A stretch of 63,746 nt of DNA from a virus. A program made the translations under genes and the position numbers. This document shows positions 16,858 to 23,451 of the stretch, piece after piece; position 1 is the stretch's first letter; each line of letters starts with the position of its first letter. The notes below the pieces were generated by a model. It was not told the origin of the DNA, made no database searches, and worked only from the letters and a program-made list of their open reading frames with translations. The DNA is taken from positions 1 to 63,746 of the IMG/VR virus record IMGVR_UViG_3300007734_000746; one strand, written 5' to 3'.

Positions 16858-16877
16858 CTTTAACTCCTGTTAATGTT
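16856..16877 (-). promoter_or_regulatory. 22-bp near-palindrome, copy 1 (overlaps wHTH start)
   Basis: Minus strand reads AACATTAAC-AGGA-GTTAAAGTT, arms of nine with one mismatch. The spacer supplies the Shine-Dalgarno AGGAG and the right arm ends in the TTG start codon of the wHTH gene. Either a repressor operator or an RNA hairpin that displays the ribosome site in its loop. Confidence 0.75.
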
Positions 16878-16882
16878 TATCT

Positions 16883-16904
16883 AACTTTAACATCTGTTAA
16901 TGTT
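16883..16904 (-). promoter_or_regulatory. 22-bp near-palindrome, copy 2
   Basis: Minus strand reads AACATTAAC-AGAT-GTTAAAGTT, 27 bp upstream of copy 1. Tandem operator-like spacing in front of the wHTH-terL transcript. Confidence 0.75.
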
Positions 16905-16909
16905 CCTTA

Positions 16910-16956
16910 AAAAATATATACCCCCCACCCTTTTTTGTACAAAAACACAAGGGGGG
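16910..16956 (-). terminator. Terminator-like hairpin after terS
   Basis: Immediately after the terS stop, six C (16951-16956 complement) pair with six G (16921-16926 complement) around a perfect TTTTTGTACAAAAA palindrome. In the minus direction the stem is followed by TATATATTTTTT. This would end the terS transcript before the terL operon; the U run starts late, so efficiency is uncertain. Confidence 0.6.
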
Positions 16957-17775
16957 CTATTTGTCAAAATCATCCACTATCTCTGATTCTGTTAATGTTG
17001 AGGGGTGGCCCTGTTTTGACTCTGATCGTTTGAGTTCTATTGATGATCGTTTGAGTGGAATAGTATGTGTACGCGCAGCCCCGACGCCCACGCCCGAATG
17101 CGGGGGTGCCCCCTCGGTGGGGTCGCTGGTGGCGTCGTCGTTGGCCGGTGGCTGGGTTTCCGGCTCTGTCTGTCCGGCAGCTGGCGAGCTGGGAGCCTGG
17201 GCGCCGCGTATCTCGGCCAGTAAATCTAGTGCATCATCCGGCTTAACTTCGGTGGCGTCTACCGCTATGGTCTGGAGCCTGGACAATAGGCGCGTGCGTA
17301 TATCTTCGGACCGGCTAACAGTCGTTATCTCTTTTCGCTCCACGAACGCGCCCACTTCGAATAGGCTACCCAGTAGCTTGAGACATTGGACGCGGGACGC
17401 TGGGGGAAAATCATCATCTAGCGAGTGCTGGACCAGCTGCTGCACTAACAAAGCCTTCAATTGTGCAGGGGTTCGGTGTTTCTCCGCCTCTATTGCCAGC
17501 TTATAAGCCTCTATCTCACGCTTTACCCTAGCATCCGCTGCTAGCTTATATGGTGCCGTCACTATCGTGCTGGGTGCTGGGTTGGCGTTGTATACATCCC
17601 TATACGCTTTAGCCTTACTAGTACCCATCGCTACCGACTCTGCGAATTTACGCTGCTTAGTGGTCAATGCGGGTTTTTTCCCTGCGCCGCTGCTCAGTAG
17701 TGACTCTATGGGGATTGTGTCCAACCCCTGCCGGATTTGCGCCCTTGTTAGTTTCTGTGTGGACTGTCTTGCCAT
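16957..17775 (-). CDS. terS: Terminase small subunit (272 aa)
   Basis: Residues 36-65 (ALTTKQRKFAESVAMGTSKAKAYRDVYN) match the DNA-binding helices of Terminase_2-type small subunits, followed by a helical oligomerisation region. The C-terminal ~90 residues are Pro/Ser/Thr/Glu-rich and probably disordered, making it longer than typical. It recognises the packaging site and loads TerL. The gene is more GC-rich than terL and is separated from it by a terminator-like hairpin, two palindromes and the wHTH gene. Confidence 0.8.
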   Translation of the reverse strand: MARQSTQKLTRAQIRQGLDTIPIESLLSSGAGKKPALTTKQRKFAESVAMGTSKAKAYRDVYNANPAPSTIVTAPYKLAADARVKREIEAYKLAIEAEKHRTPAQLKALLVQQLVQHSLDDDFPPASRVQCLKLLGSLFEVGAFVERKEITTVSRSEDIRTRLLSRLQTIAVDATEVKPDDALDLLAEIRGAQAPSSPAAGQTEPETQPPANDDATSDPTEGAPPHSGVGVGAARTHTIPLKRSSIELKRSESKQGHPSTLTESEIVDDFDK

Positions 17776-18047
17776 TTTTGTTACTGCCTGTGCCTATTGT
17801 GACCATGCGGTATGAATGAAGAACGCGCCGACTGTATCACAACCTATGCGACCATGCAATAAACCACGCGGTAATGCTTTGTACTGGTAAGCCCAACAAT
17901 TGAACCGCCCAGGCTATTTTGTGACCGCCCGTAGAAGTCAATTCTGTATATTGTTCCCGTATAAAAACCCCTTGACAACGTGTTATCAGACATGAGAGCA
18001 TAACGACTCGACTGTTTTATTGACCCGCTTACTTAGGAGCCCTCCCA
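17776..18047. promoter_or_regulatory. Divergent intergenic region terS / plus-strand block
   Basis: 272 bp without a gene; transcription must start in both directions here. A TTGACA at 17972-17977 faces the plus-strand genes and a TTGACT faces terS, but neither has a convincing -10 at the right distance. GACCATGC occurs at least twice within it. Packaging or promoter sites are plausible here; no site can be fixed by eye. Confidence 0.45.
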
Positions 18048-18449
18048 GTGAAACCCTTATATCTAATTGCTTGCAGCGCTGCAAAGCTCGACCATGCGGC
18101 CCCAGCTGCCCAGCTATACACCGGCCAGGCTTTCAGGCTTGCAATGGCCGCAGCCGCCCGCGCTGATGCTGACGTTTTAATCCTTAGTGGCTTATATGGC
18201 CCCATATCTCCCGACGCCATCATTGAGCCCTATAACTGCGCCCTTTCAAAGCTCACTAGACGCGGACGCCTTACATGGGAAATTACAACCGCTGGGAAAC
18301 TGATGCAGCACCACGGCCGCGATATCGTTGTTCTAGCGGGTAAACACTACGCCGCCGCCCTAGCGGGTTTCCCTAACGTTTCCTATCCCCTTCACGGCCA
18401 GGGTATTGGCCGGCAACTCCAAACCCTGAAAGGTCTTACCCATGCTTAA
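18048..18449 (+). CDS. DUF6884-like protein (133 aa)
   Basis: Starts KPLYLIACSAAKLDHAAPAAQLYTGQAFRLAMAAAARADADVLILSGLYGPISPDAIIEPYN. The LIxCSxxK, A-LYTGQAF and LILSxxYG-xxPDxxIxPYN motifs are those of the DUF6884 family, small alpha/beta proteins frequent in phages and plasmids; biochemical role unknown. First gene of the GC-rich plus-strand block. The ending overlaps the next gene by eight bases. Confidence 0.75.
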   Translation: MKPLYLIACSAAKLDHAAPAAQLYTGQAFRLAMAAAARADADVLILSGLYGPISPDAIIEPYNCALSKLTRRGRLTWEITTAGKLMQHHGRDIVVLAGKHYAAALAGFPNVSYPLHGQGIGRQLQTLKGLTHA

Positions 18450-18714
18450 AACAATGCCCGCCAAATTCGCCGGAACTTGCAGCCGGACCGGCCAGCGCAT
18501 CTCCCGCGGTCAAATGATTGTCTACAACACGGCCACCAAAACCGCCAGCCTATTAAATTTCGACGGGTTCGAGGGACGCCATAACGAAACCGGCGATTAC
18601 ATCCGGCCGGACTATGTAAGCCACGTTATCGACTTTGGCAGCGGGCGCCAGTACTACCGCAACAAAGCCGGACGCTGCGAAGATGCCCCATGTTGCGGAT
18701 GCTGCACGATATGA
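18442..18714 (+). CDS. Cys-containing small protein (90 aa)
   Basis: Has GTCSRTGQRISRGQMIVYN (resembling a treble-clef or HIRAN-neighbour zinc segment) near residue 11 and a Cys cluster CEDAPCCGCCTI at the end. A metal-binding role is likely but unproven. An in-frame second ATG (codon 5) is a possible start. Coupled to both neighbours. Confidence 0.6.
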   Translation: MLKTMPAKFAGTCSRTGQRISRGQMIVYNTATKTASLLNFDGFEGRHNETGDYIRPDYVSHVIDFGSGRQYYRNKAGRCEDAPCCGCCTI

Positions 18715-18824
18715 ACCGCGAACATTACCAGCAACGCAGCCGGACGCCGGACATTATCGGCGCCATAGTCGCCGCCCTTATTTGGACCATTGTTTTTTAT
18801 TTTTTTTGGAGCTTGCCCCTATGA
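18711..18824 (+). CDS. Mini membrane protein (37 aa)
   Basis: The ATG overlaps the previous stop (ATGA) and the TGA overlaps the next ATG. The product starts MNREHYQQRSRTPDIIGAIV and is one basic head plus one transmembrane segment (IVAALIWTIVFYFFW). Coupling on both sides makes it a probable real gene. Confidence 0.65.
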   Translation: MNREHYQQRSRTPDIIGAIVAALIWTIVFYFFWSLPL

Positions 18825-19069
18825 AATACGTCTACCACACAGACCCTGGCCACGGCTGGATTGAAGTGCCGATTGTGGAGCTGGCCCGCTTGCAGCTCAA
18901 ACCTAGCCCCTATTCCTACTGCAAAGGGACCACGGCATACCTAGAGGAAGACTGCGACGCCAGCGCATGGGCTGAAGCAAAACGCGCAGCCGGTGAACCC
19001 TTCGAGCTGGTAACAAAAAACGTAAACCATGACCACCCTATCCGCAATTACTCACGCTTTGGAGGCTAA
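18821..19069 (+). CDS. Hypothetical protein (82 aa)
   Basis: A soluble alpha/beta small protein beginning MKYVYHTDPGHGWIEVPIVE, with YSYCKGTTAYLEEDCDASAW. The HTDPGHGWIEVP start is familiar from plasmid and phage accessory genes, function unknown. The open frame extends farther upstream, but the ATG at 18821, coupled to the membrane peptide, is the sensible start. Confidence 0.65.
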   Translation: MKYVYHTDPGHGWIEVPIVELARLQLKPSPYSYCKGTTAYLEEDCDASAWAEAKRAAGEPFELVTKNVNHDHPIRNYSRFGG

Positions 19070-19072
19070 GCA

Positions 19073-19282
19073 ATGACGAACCAAAAACAAATTCGCGCCG
19101 CATTTTGGGCCGCGCACCCTACCCTAATTCGCCGCCGCCACCGATACGCTTGGAGCGCGAGCGATAAAACTGCCGAGCTTGTTCACCATGTCGATGCGCG
19201 TTGCGCTTTTGCCGATTACATCGACCAGCTGGCCCGCGATGGCATTATCTCCAACGAACTAGCCCAAAGGGTAACGCTATGA
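19073..19282 (+). CDS. Hypothetical protein (69 aa)
   Basis: A basic helical small protein (KQIRAAFWAAHPTLIRRRHRYAWSASDKTAELVHHVDARCAFADYIDQLARDG). No family recognised with certainty; similar short ORFs occur in plasmids and phages. Coupled to the next gene by ATGA. Confidence 0.6.
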   Translation: MTNQKQIRAAFWAAHPTLIRRRHRYAWSASDKTAELVHHVDARCAFADYIDQLARDGIISNELAQRVTL

Positions 19283-19449
19283 ACGAATTACACCCACTAT
19301 TTGCGGCCATCCTGAGGCCCTACACGCCGCCCGAACCTACGCCTGAGGCCATAGACGCCGCGATGCTGGCCGACAAACTGGCCGACGGATACAACCGGCG
19401 GAACATCGAGCGCGCAATCAAGCTCGAATTAAAAAACCCGAGGGATTAA
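19279..19449 (+). CDS. Hypothetical protein (56 aa)
   Basis: Starts MNELHPLFAAILRPYTPPEP and continues with AMLADKLADGYNRRNIERAI. The ATG overlaps the preceding stop. Function unknown. Confidence 0.6.
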   Translation: MNELHPLFAAILRPYTPPEPTPEAIDAAMLADKLADGYNRRNIERAIKLELKNPRD

Positions 19450-19453
19450 AACC

Positions 19454-20143
19454 ATGCAATACACTTTTATCCGCGCATCTAACAACCGCAAAACCGGCCC
19501 TATTCCCCAAACCTATAGCCCGCGTGCCAGCTGCCCGCCCAGCTGCGCCCACTATGGCGACGACTGTTATGGGGAGGATTTCTACACCCGTATGCAATGG
19601 GACAAAGTCCCAGCGCGAGGCGTGCCCATCGACCAGCTGGCCGGACATATTCGCAGCCTGCCGCCGCGTACGCTATGGCGTCACAATGTAGCGGGCGACC
19701 TTCCAGGCTTAGGGGAGGACGTCGACGCCTACGAGCTGGGGCAAATAGTGGCCGCCAATATTGGCCGCCGAGGGTTCACCTATACCCATAAGCAAAGCGC
19801 CCAGGCTATCAATTGGGCTCGCCATGCTACCGCTTGGGGATTTACTGTAAACCTAAGCGCCGACGACGCCGGACACGCCGACGCGCTAAGCGGGCAGGGT
19901 TTGCCGGTAGTGTGCATAGTCCCCAGCGATACGCCGAAGCTCTCATATACGCCAGCTGGACGCCGCATTGTCGTATGCGAGGCCCAAACCCGCGACGAGG
20001 CAACGTGCGAAAACTGCGGCAATTGGGATGCATGGTGCGCGCGCCCCGAGCGTGATTTTATCGTTGGGTTTCGCGCCCACGGAACCAAAGCAAAACGCAC
20101 CGACCAGTTGGCGCGCAAAGTAATCCCCATCCTGAAAGGCTAA
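19454..20143 (+). CDS. Gp88/DUF7227-like Cys protein (229 aa)
   Basis: Near residue 25 it has CPPSCAHYGDDCYGEDFYT, a C-x3-C-x6-C cluster, then RGVPIDQLAGHIRSLPPRTLWRHNVAGDLPG and FTYTHKQ. Later comes TVNLSADDAGHADAL, and near residue 180 CENCGNWDAWC. This layout matches phage Gp88-like/DUF7227 proteins, thought to resemble radical-SAM barrels, but substrate and activity are unknown. It is the largest product of the GC-rich block. Confidence 0.65.
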   Translation: MQYTFIRASNNRKTGPIPQTYSPRASCPPSCAHYGDDCYGEDFYTRMQWDKVPARGVPIDQLAGHIRSLPPRTLWRHNVAGDLPGLGEDVDAYELGQIVAANIGRRGFTYTHKQSAQAINWARHATAWGFTVNLSADDAGHADALSGQGLPVVCIVPSDTPKLSYTPAGRRIVVCEAQTRDEATCENCGNWDAWCARPERDFIVGFRAHGTKAKRTDQLARKVIPILKG

Positions 20144-20146
20144 ACC

Positions 20147-20362
20147 ATGCTACACCTAACCCACACCGGATTTTATGCTGGGCGCCCTATTTGCGGCGCC
20201 GAGCGCAGCCCTCAGGATACCCACTTGCACGCGGTATACGCGCCGCTAAACAATGCCGAGCTGCGCGGCCAAGTATGCCCCGATTGTCTAAAAATATGGG
20301 CTAACTCATACGACGACGAACCGGCGCCCGATTGGGTCCAAGCCTTGAAGGCGGCAGCGTGA
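20147..20362 (+). CDS. Small putative zinc-ribbon protein (71 aa)
   Basis: H-T-G-x4-GRPICGAERS near the start and VCPDCLKIW near residue 42 give a likely two-part metal site (His/Cys plus C-x2-C). No partner is evident. Its stop overlaps a GTG start of the next gene. Confidence 0.6.
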   Translation: MLHLTHTGFYAGRPICGAERSPQDTHLHAVYAPLNNAELRGQVCPDCLKIWANSYDDEPAPDWVQALKAAA

Positions 20363-20550
20363 ACCACCCCGAAGCCTACTACATCGACGCGGGTTACCGA
20401 TACGAACGTATATCGGCGCCCGCCAATCGAATCAAAAGGGCAAAGGAGCTGCAAGCCCTAATCGCCGCCGAAACGCCCGATAACCGCACCCTGGCCCGCG
20501 AGCTCATCCAGCGAGGCCGGAAAGAATTCCAACTTAACGCAAAAGGCTAA
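20359..20550 (+). CDS. Hypothetical protein, GTG start (63 aa)
   Basis: Starts with GTG overlapping the upstream stop (GTGA). Sequence includes HPEAYYIDAGYRYERISAPANRIKRAKELQ and RELIQRGRKEFQLNAKG. Helical; no family known. Confidence 0.55.
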   Translation: MNHPEAYYIDAGYRYERISAPANRIKRAKELQALIAAETPDNRTLARELIQRGRKEFQLNAKG

Positions 20551-20553
20551 AAA

Positions 20554-20739
20554 ATGAAAACATCCACCGACCTATTGACCCAGCTCAGATTCCAAATGAT
20601 TCAAATGGAAGAGTTACGCGAGGCGCTCGACCGCTTGGCATATTGGGCGGGAATGAACACCCAGCACCTACCCGACGCCGCCATGACCGAGGAGCTGATA
20701 GACGCCACGCACGCCGCCCGCCAATTGCTCGACCAGTAA
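20554..20739 (+). CDS. Small helical protein (61 aa)
   Basis: Helical protein (TDLLTQLRFQMIQMEELREALDRLAYWAG...ELIDATHAARQLLD). Last gene of the GC-rich stretch, followed by a double-hairpin element. Function unknown. Confidence 0.55.
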   Translation: MKTSTDLLTQLRFQMIQMEELREALDRLAYWAGMNTQHLPDAAMTEELIDATHAARQLLDQ

Positions 20740-20745
20740 ACCCTT

Positions 20746-20783
20746 AAAGCCTCACGCGTGGGGCTTTGGGGGCGATATTGCCC
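20746..20783 (+). promoter_or_regulatory. Composite double hairpin, copy A
   Basis: Hairpin 1 (20746-20767) is an 11-pair stem AAAGCCTCACG/CGTGGGGCTTT with a U-G pair; hairpin 2 (20770-20783) is GGGC-GATATT-GCCC. No U run follows, so it is not a standard terminator. The same two-part layout recurs at 21389-21426. Confidence 0.75.
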
Positions 20784-20805
20784 AACATTAACAGGAGTTA
20801 AAGTT
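20784..20805 (+). promoter_or_regulatory. 22-bp near-palindrome, copy 3
   Basis: AACATTAAC-AGGA-GTTAAAGTT, identical to copy 1. AGGAG in the spacer is the ribosome site of the gene whose ATG follows directly at 20806. Confidence 0.75.
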
Positions 20806-21018
20806 ATGGATACCCACAAGCTGGTCCGCACAGACGGAACGCCCGCCACGATAGGCGACATCTACATCACTAACCGGCTGGAGAGTTACGAGCTAACCGG
20901 CGGTCGGCCACCGCAGCACCCAGCCAGCACCGGCAGGGTTTATGTAAGGGAAGCAAAAGACGGGTTTACACGGGAATTCTTTCCCTCTGTGATTGGACTC
21001 AAGTGGGAGGAAGTATGA
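20806..21018 (+). CDS. Hypothetical protein behind the palindrome (70 aa)
   Basis: Small beta-type protein: MDTHKLVRTDGTPATIGDIY, then VYVREAKDGFTREFFPSVIGLKWEEV. The ATG follows the palindrome without a gap. Such 'V-TRDGxxATIGD' proteins are common in phage accessory operons, function unknown. Coupled to the next gene. Confidence 0.65.
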   Translation: MDTHKLVRTDGTPATIGDIYITNRLESYELTGGRPPQHPASTGRVYVREAKDGFTREFFPSVIGLKWEEV

Positions 21019-21194
21019 AACGCTGCGACCATCTATTAGCTGATAGCTGGTGGGAACATGATGGCCGAGGCATTCCCTTGGCCAGGGTTTGCGATAAGTG
21101 CTATGACGCCGTTATGGCCCGCTATGACCCAAAAATATTTGAGGTCTACAACCAATCCGATGTTGACGAACCAATTGAGGGGGACGAATGGTAA
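21015..21194 (+). CDS. Conserved small Cys protein (59 aa)
   Basis: Starts MKRCDHLLADSWWEHDGRGI and continues LARVCDKCYDAVMARYDPKIF and QSDVDEPIEGDEW. The DSWWE-D-RGIPL-RVC-KC and SDVDEPIE motifs recur in phage accessory proteins; a single zinc site from C4/H6 and C-x2-C is likely. Role unknown. Confidence 0.7.
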   Translation: MKRCDHLLADSWWEHDGRGIPLARVCDKCYDAVMARYDPKIFEVYNQSDVDEPIEGDEW

Positions 21195-21382
21195 TAACAA
21201 AACCCCAAGATATAGCACTCTACCGGCTTTTGACGCTGCGAACAGGGTTAAAGCTGGAGATACGCGGCCTAAAGGTAAGCAAAGGGCGCTCGTGCTATGC
21301 AATCATAAAACAGGAATTCGGATTCAAAGGCGATAAAGCCAGCGTGCTAGAGCAATTCGAAAATTACCTATCCGGCCAGTAA
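21188..21382 (+). CDS. Conserved small phage protein (64 aa)
   Basis: ALYRLLTLRTGLKLEIRGLKVSKGRSCYAIIKQEFGFKGDKASVLEQF: a small alpha/beta protein of a recurrent phage accessory type (KLEI-G-K-S-GRS-YA-IK-EFG-KG). Function unknown. Overlaps the previous gene by seven bases. Confidence 0.65.
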   Translation: MVITKPQDIALYRLLTLRTGLKLEIRGLKVSKGRSCYAIIKQEFGFKGDKASVLEQFENYLSGQ

Positions 21383-21388
21383 GCACTT

Positions 21389-21426
21389 CAAGCCCAGCGT
21401 GCTGGGTTTGAGGGGCGCTATTGCCC
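21389..21426 (+). promoter_or_regulatory. Composite double hairpin, copy B
   Basis: Hairpin 1 CAAGCCCAGC-GT-GCTGGGTTTG (21389-21410, one G-U pair) and hairpin 2 GGGC-GCTATT-GCCC (21413-21426). The second hairpin shares GGGGCG-N-TATTGCCC with copy A. It sits in the leader of the gene at 21447. Confidence 0.75.
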
Positions 21427-21446
21427 TATAAAAGAAGGAGTAAGCC

Positions 21447-22004
21447 ATGCCAAACTGGTGTGCAAATTCGTGCCGCATGACGGCTTCGCAAGACAACCCC
21501 ATGATGGGGAAGATACTGGACGAACTAAAAAAAGGCAAAGATGCCCAGTGGTTTCAGGCAGTTAAGCCTGTGCCGCAGCCGCTGATGGATGCCCTCGCAA
21601 CCCACGGAGAAATGTCAGACGAACAAAAGAAACTGGTGGAGGAATTTGGGCATCGTAGCTGGTATGACTACTGCATCGCAGAGTGGGGCACCAAGTGGGA
21701 TGCGTCAATAGAACGCTATGTGCAAGATGGCGACTCTATCATTGTTTACTTTGACACGGCATGGGCACCGCCCGAAGGAATCTACGCTGCAATGGAGGCC
21801 GCGGGAATTGAGGTAGAAGCCACCTACATTGAGCAAGGCGTAGGTTTTATGGGATACCGCAAAGATGGCATCGACCATATGTGCGATACGCCTGATTACG
21901 AAGAAAATGAGGACGGCGAACCAACCGAAGCCTACTACGAAGCAATCAACGAGGTTTGGGAAGATGCTGGCATGAACCACGCACCCAGCAACATGGGAGG
22001 CTGA
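21447..22004 (+). CDS. DUF1281/Api92-like ferredoxin-fold protein (185 aa)
   Basis: Starts MPNWCANSCRMTA and contains W-x-AVKPVPQPL, HRSWYDYCIAEWGTKWDA, VYFDTAWAPPEGI and EQGVGFMGY. These are the signature blocks of the DUF1281 (Api92-like, ferredoxin-like domain) proteins found on phages and plasmids. The family's biochemical role is unknown. A strong AGAAGGAG site precedes the ATG. Confidence 0.8.
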   Translation: MPNWCANSCRMTASQDNPMMGKILDELKKGKDAQWFQAVKPVPQPLMDALATHGEMSDEQKKLVEEFGHRSWYDYCIAEWGTKWDASIERYVQDGDSIIVYFDTAWAPPEGIYAAMEAAGIEVEATYIEQGVGFMGYRKDGIDHMCDTPDYEENEDGEPTEAYYEAINEVWEDAGMNHAPSNMGG

Positions 22005-22005
22005 T

Positions 22006-22239
22006 ATGAACCTAGATTACAACGTATTCGCAGTTGACTACCGCCGTAACGTCGGCAGCGCATCGCCCCAAACTGTATCGCAGTTTATCGAGAGACTGAA
22101 GGACGATATGGAGGGAGAAGTAGACCATGACGCCCTTTATGAAGAGTTTTCTGAAAACTACACCAGCATCATGGACGCATTGGGAATGTGGGAAGCCGGT
22201 GCGGCCCACGCTCGCAAACTTATGAAAGAACAGAAATGA
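22006..22239 (+). CDS. Hypothetical protein (77 aa)
   Basis: A small acidic helical protein (SASPQTVSQFIERLKDDMEGEVDHDALYEEFSENYTSIMDALGMWEAG). No family recognised. Coupled to the next gene by ATGA. Confidence 0.6.
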   Translation: MNLDYNVFAVDYRRNVGSASPQTVSQFIERLKDDMEGEVDHDALYEEFSENYTSIMDALGMWEAGAAHARKLMKEQK

Positions 22240-22415
22240 AAACATTTAATTTTTCAGCCAATGGGCTAGATTTTGGAAAATGGGTGGCACAGACTCAAAA
22301 AGACGCGCAAGACGCATTCGCGTCCGATGCGGGTTATAAATCGTGGACCGATATGTGCGAGCGCGCTGAAGAATTCGGCGGAAACAATGTAGAAATTAAA
22401 GAGGTGAGAGCATGA
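22236..22415 (+). CDS. Hypothetical protein (59 aa)
   Basis: MKTFNFSANGLDFGKWVAQT followed by QDAFASDAGYKSWTDMCERAEEFGG. Begins and ends in four-base overlaps, so it is part of a coupled run. Function unknown. Confidence 0.6.
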   Translation: MKTFNFSANGLDFGKWVAQTQKDAQDAFASDAGYKSWTDMCERAEEFGGNNVEIKEVRA

Positions 22416-22546
22416 TTTACCGCATTTACAACCACAACCATACCCTGCTGGGGGAATTCAAGACGCAGAAAGAGGCCAATAAAGAGGCCATGCTCTATAT
22501 GCGCGAAACAGGCAATGCCGCCTATGTAATGAAAGAGAAGCTATGA
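22412..22546 (+). CDS. Short hypothetical protein (44 aa)
   Basis: ATG overlaps the upstream stop and TGA overlaps the next ATG. Product begins MIYRIYNHNHTLLGEFKTQK and is soluble. Coupling at both ends supports translation. Confidence 0.65.
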   Translation: MIYRIYNHNHTLLGEFKTQKEANKEAMLYMRETGNAAYVMKEKL

Positions 22547-22713
22547 AAGTCACTTTTACCTACAAACAAATGGAAGCATTCGCGCTGGGCTACTACCACG
22601 CCCGCAGCGGCCAGCATGAGCAAAACGACTTTATGACGCCGCTAGAGATATGGTCCTACCACCGAGGCTACGATACTGGCGTCCAGGCGCTGAAGCTGGA
22701 GGTATCGCCATGA
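22543..22713 (+). CDS. Short hypothetical protein (56 aa)
   Basis: Starts MKVTFTYKQMEAFALGYYHA and ends YHRGYDTGVQALKLEVSP. The AFALGYYxARSG and YxRGYDxGV motifs are widespread in tiny phage proteins. Coupled at both ends. Confidence 0.65.
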   Translation: MKVTFTYKQMEAFALGYYHARSGQHEQNDFMTPLEIWSYHRGYDTGVQALKLEVSP

Positions 22714-22904
22714 AAACGAGAGAAGAAATGGTCTACGAACTGACAAAGCACGAACTGGAGTACCTGTTTGACATGAATGGGGATTTTGATGATGTTGTGC
22801 AATTTTTTGCCGTTGGTGGATTTAACGCCTACAAAGACAAAGAGTTACAAAAAAAATGGGAATTCCTATTTACCGACACTTTTCCACAAGGAGCGCAAGC
22901 ATGA
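22710..22904 (+). CDS. Hypothetical protein (64 aa)
   Basis: Acidic small protein MKTREEMVYELTKHELEYLF followed by DFDDVVQFFAVGGFNAYKDKE. The REEMV-ELTxxEL-YL start recurs in phage accessory ORFs. ATGA junctions on both sides. Confidence 0.6.
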   Translation: MKTREEMVYELTKHELEYLFDMNGDFDDVVQFFAVGGFNAYKDKELQKKWEFLFTDTFPQGAQA

Positions 22905-23086
22905 CACTCGAAGATGGTGATTACGAACTGGTGGACGGCGCAGCTTGGCTTGCCGTCAGAGGCTTTTCGGTGCGTATCTTTAGCACCGATAACGGCATTG
23001 ATGTACGCATCTACAAGAATGGAGCGGAGGACGAAGGCGCTATCGCAGCCACCTTTGCCGCAGATTCTGAATTGGAGGGACTATGA
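22901..23086 (+). CDS. Hypothetical protein (61 aa)
   Basis: MTLEDGDYELVDGAAWLAVR then FSVRIFSTDNGIDVRIYKNGAEDEG: an all-beta small protein. An AAGGAG site lies 8-14 bases before the ATG. Coupled to the following gene. Confidence 0.6.
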   Translation: MTLEDGDYELVDGAAWLAVRGFSVRIFSTDNGIDVRIYKNGAEDEGAIAATFAADSELEGL

Positions 23087-23451
23087 ACCCACGAATCAAA
23101 CAAAGATGGCTGGAAGCTCTCCGCAGCGGAGAGTACAAGCAGACCACGGAAAACCTACGCGATATCAATGGATTTTGCTGCCTAGGTGTTTTGTGCGACC
23201 TTCATGCAAAAGAACGCGGCACGAACTGGGAGCAACTCATTGACTCCTATCAACTGTACGGAGAAACCCAAACACTTCCGCTATCAGTACAGGAATGGGC
23301 TGGGCTAGACAATGATATAGGCGGCATGGTCGATTTTGAGTACGAAAGTGATGGTGTTATGTACGTTAAATCGGATTCTTTGCCTGAGCTAAACGACAGT
23401 TGGAACAAAAACTTTAACGAGATTGCAGATCTAATTGAAGCTCAGCTTTAG
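23083..23451 (+). CDS. Conserved phage accessory protein (122 aa)
   Basis: Contains RWLEALRSGEYKQT, GFCCLGVLCDLH and LPLSVQEWAGLD, blocks I know from small phage and prophage proteins of unknown function (W-x-ALRSG-Y-Q, FCCLGVLCDL). Its stop codon overlaps the stop of the convergent Toprim gene with no terminator between, so the two transcripts must overlap. Confidence 0.7.
   Translation: MNPRIKQRWLEALRSGEYKQTTENLRDINGFCCLGVLCDLHAKERGTNWEQLIDSYQLYGETQTLPLSVQEWAGLDNDIGGMVDFEYESDGVMYVKSDSLPELNDSWNKNFNEIADLIEAQL

Noticed and set aside
17972-17977. TTGACA as a sigma-70 promoter for the plus-strand block
   Set aside because: No acceptable -10 at 16-18 bases; kept only as a note in the intergenic entry.
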